From Aquificota bacterium (GTDB lineage: Bacteria > Aquificota > Aquificia > Aquificales > Hydrogenothermaceae), in the NCBI GenBank assembly GCA_013153635.1, contig JAADDZ010000007.1, positions 43,425-107,424 of the forward strand: a DNA stretch of 64,000 nucleotides. The letters run 5' to 3'. Shown in pieces: positions 63,173 through 64,000 of the stretch (the first letter of the stretch is position 1; every line of letters begins with the position of its first letter). A model generated the notes under the pieces. The model saw nothing but the letters and a program-made list of their open reading frames with translations. It did no database searches and was not told the DNA's origin. The translations under genes were made by a program, and so were the position numbers.

Positions 63173-63541
63173 CTAAAACCGTTGGTCTAGGATTCCTATA
63201 CCTGCAAAGGTATATACCTCTTTGTCTTCTCCGTTTAAAAACTGAAGGTGCAATCTTCTTAGTATTCTGGCAAACATTGAACTGTCATTCTTCGATAGAT
63301 AACCAGTTGCTTCATACACTCCAAAGGCAGTACCTAAAAGTATCCCTACAAGTACTCCAGTACCTATCTTTTTCCCAAAGTTATCTTGGTCTATAGCATA
63401 TACTGCTGTACCTGTTAAAAATCCAATAACACCACCGTACATGGCATCTCTAAATATTATCTCTCCTGAAACTGCGTATGATTTTTTAACAGGCATTGAT
63501 ATTAGAAGCATTATGATAAAAAAGGATATTAATTTTTTCAT
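63173..63541 (-). CDS. Exported glycine-zipper protein, function unknown
   Basis: A 122-residue protein with a signal peptide (cleavage after YAV, about 24) and a Gly/Ala-rich membrane-like region (AMYGGVIGFLTGTAVYAID, IGTGVLVGILLGTAFGVYEATGY) in which glycines recur as in glycine-zipper domains. A short polar C terminus follows. No specific family recognised. Confidence 0.7.
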   Translation of the reverse strand: MKKLISFFIIMLLISMPVKKSYAVSGEIIFRDAMYGGVIGFLTGTAVYAIDQDNFGKKIGTGVLVGILLGTAFGVYEATGYLSKNDSSMFARILRRLHLQFLNGEDKEVYTFAGIGILDQRF

Positions 63542-63583
63542 TTAATCCCCCTACTCAATCTTAGGTTATATTATATATTCGGC

Positions 63584-64000
63584 TTAAATATTTTTCAATT
63601 GAGATATAAGTAATTCAAATTCCTTTAATATTTTTTCCTTTTTGTTGAAGTCCTTTTTCATTCTAATAAGCTGATTCTTTACAGCTTTTATCATATCTTT
63701 GTTTTCTGATGACGATACTGCAAATGCTTTGCTTACAGCATAAATAGCGTTTTTAAGGTACAAGATAGAAAAATCTTTATCTACTTGATAGCTTTTGTAC
63801 GCTTTGTTGATATATTCTTTTGCTAGGGCTATATACAGATTTTCTCTAGAGGATATTTTTATTACAGGTTCTATAGCTATTTCCAATGCTTGTCTTGCCT
63901 TTTGGTATTTTCTTGCCTTTAGATGGTCTTTAGCTATGCTTATAAGGTTCTGGGCATCTGTTATAGGTCCATCTATCAGTGGAACTTTTATCATCTCTTC
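63584..64000 (-). CDS. YfdX-like protein, C-terminal part (5' end outside window)
   Basis: The frame is open to the window edge, so the gene is cut off at its 5' end; an internal ATG at 63994 is not assumed to be the start. The visible 138 residues are helical (VPLIDGPITDAQNLISIAKDHL, KYQKARQALEIAIEPV, YLKNAIYAVSKAF), resembling the C-terminal repeats of YfdX-family proteins. A plain tetratricopeptide-like helix array is an alternative. Confidence in the name is low; in the gene, high. Confidence 0.55.
   Translation of the reverse strand, partial: EEMIKVPLIDGPITDAQNLISIAKDHLKARKYQKARQALEIAIEPVIKISSRENLYIALAKEYINKAYKSYQVDKDFSILYLKNAIYAVSKAFAVSSSENKDMIKAVKNQLIRMKKDFNKKEKILKEFELLISQLKNI

Overview
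The window looks like chromosomal DNA of a thermophilic member of the Aquificota, most likely family Hydrogenothermaceae (Sulfurihydrogenibium/Persephonella type). The DNA is AT-rich and densely packed. The bc1 complex is of the kind shared with Epsilonproteobacteria. There is an archaeal-type 3-dehydroquinate synthase II and a THEP1 NTPase. A genuine RNase P RNA gene is present; Aquifex itself lacks one, but Hydrogenothermaceae are known to have it. The genus is inferred, not proven. I see no IS element, prophage, CRISPR array or tRNA gene.

Layout. 1-3956 (minus): 5' part of alaS, then a Rieske/cytochrome b/diheme cytochrome c operon. 4106-7451: MlaF-type ATPase, an Asn/Asp-rich lipoprotein and a secreted metallo-beta-lactamase-fold hydrolase. 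7559-16706 (plus): a long housekeeping run, thrS, a small lipoprotein, cinA, lpxK, scpA, rnpB, trmD, a small heat shock protein and lon, closed by a bidirectional terminator. 16718-20923 (minus): a lipoprotein and a 1158-residue secreted HExxH metallopeptidase with thrombospondin-3 repeats. 21357-27860 (plus): a DUF4838 lipoprotein, a polytopic membrane protein, a 57-residue membrane peptide, a GYD protein and a fusion of acyl-adenylate synthetase, acyl carrier domain and PlsC acyltransferase. 27947-32536 (plus): an envelope redox cluster of two related c-type heme lipoproteins, a TlpA thioredoxin, DUF4266 lipoprotein, DUF3570 beta-barrel and ApbE flavin transferase. 32544-35696 (minus): geranylgeranyl-reductase-type flavoprotein, birA, a secreted protein and a pseudopilin.

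36456-38710 encodes a copper P-type ATPase in which the metal-binding domain and the pump lie in different frames, joined at a run of nine A. This resembles the programmed-frameshift copA/copper-chaperone arrangement of E. coli. 38707-42176 (minus) holds a 53-residue ORF, a Crp/Fnr regulator, a long MCE (MlaD-like) protein and DHQ synthase II. tmRNA lies at 42306-42657 (minus), followed by yeiH-like, mutS, galT, marC, a membrane monoheme cytochrome, and trmH-THEP1-rnz, a group linked to tRNA maturation. 51092-55022 holds a GT39-type glycosyltransferase, a two-component system and ispD. 55181-59746 is a membrane-transport cluster: an internally duplicated DUF1538 protein, a PII-like protein, a CBS protein and a voltage-sensor-like K+ channel with TrkA domain, plus hemD. 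The window ends with an OB-fold protein, a rhodanese, relA/spoT, DUF4911, a glycine-zipper protein and a truncated YfdX-like gene.

The most interesting items are the split copA, the flavin/heme envelope cluster at 27947-32536, the exact 780-bp internal duplication in the DUF1538 gene, the P18-less RNase P RNA, and the DUF1538/PII/CBS/K+ channel cluster.
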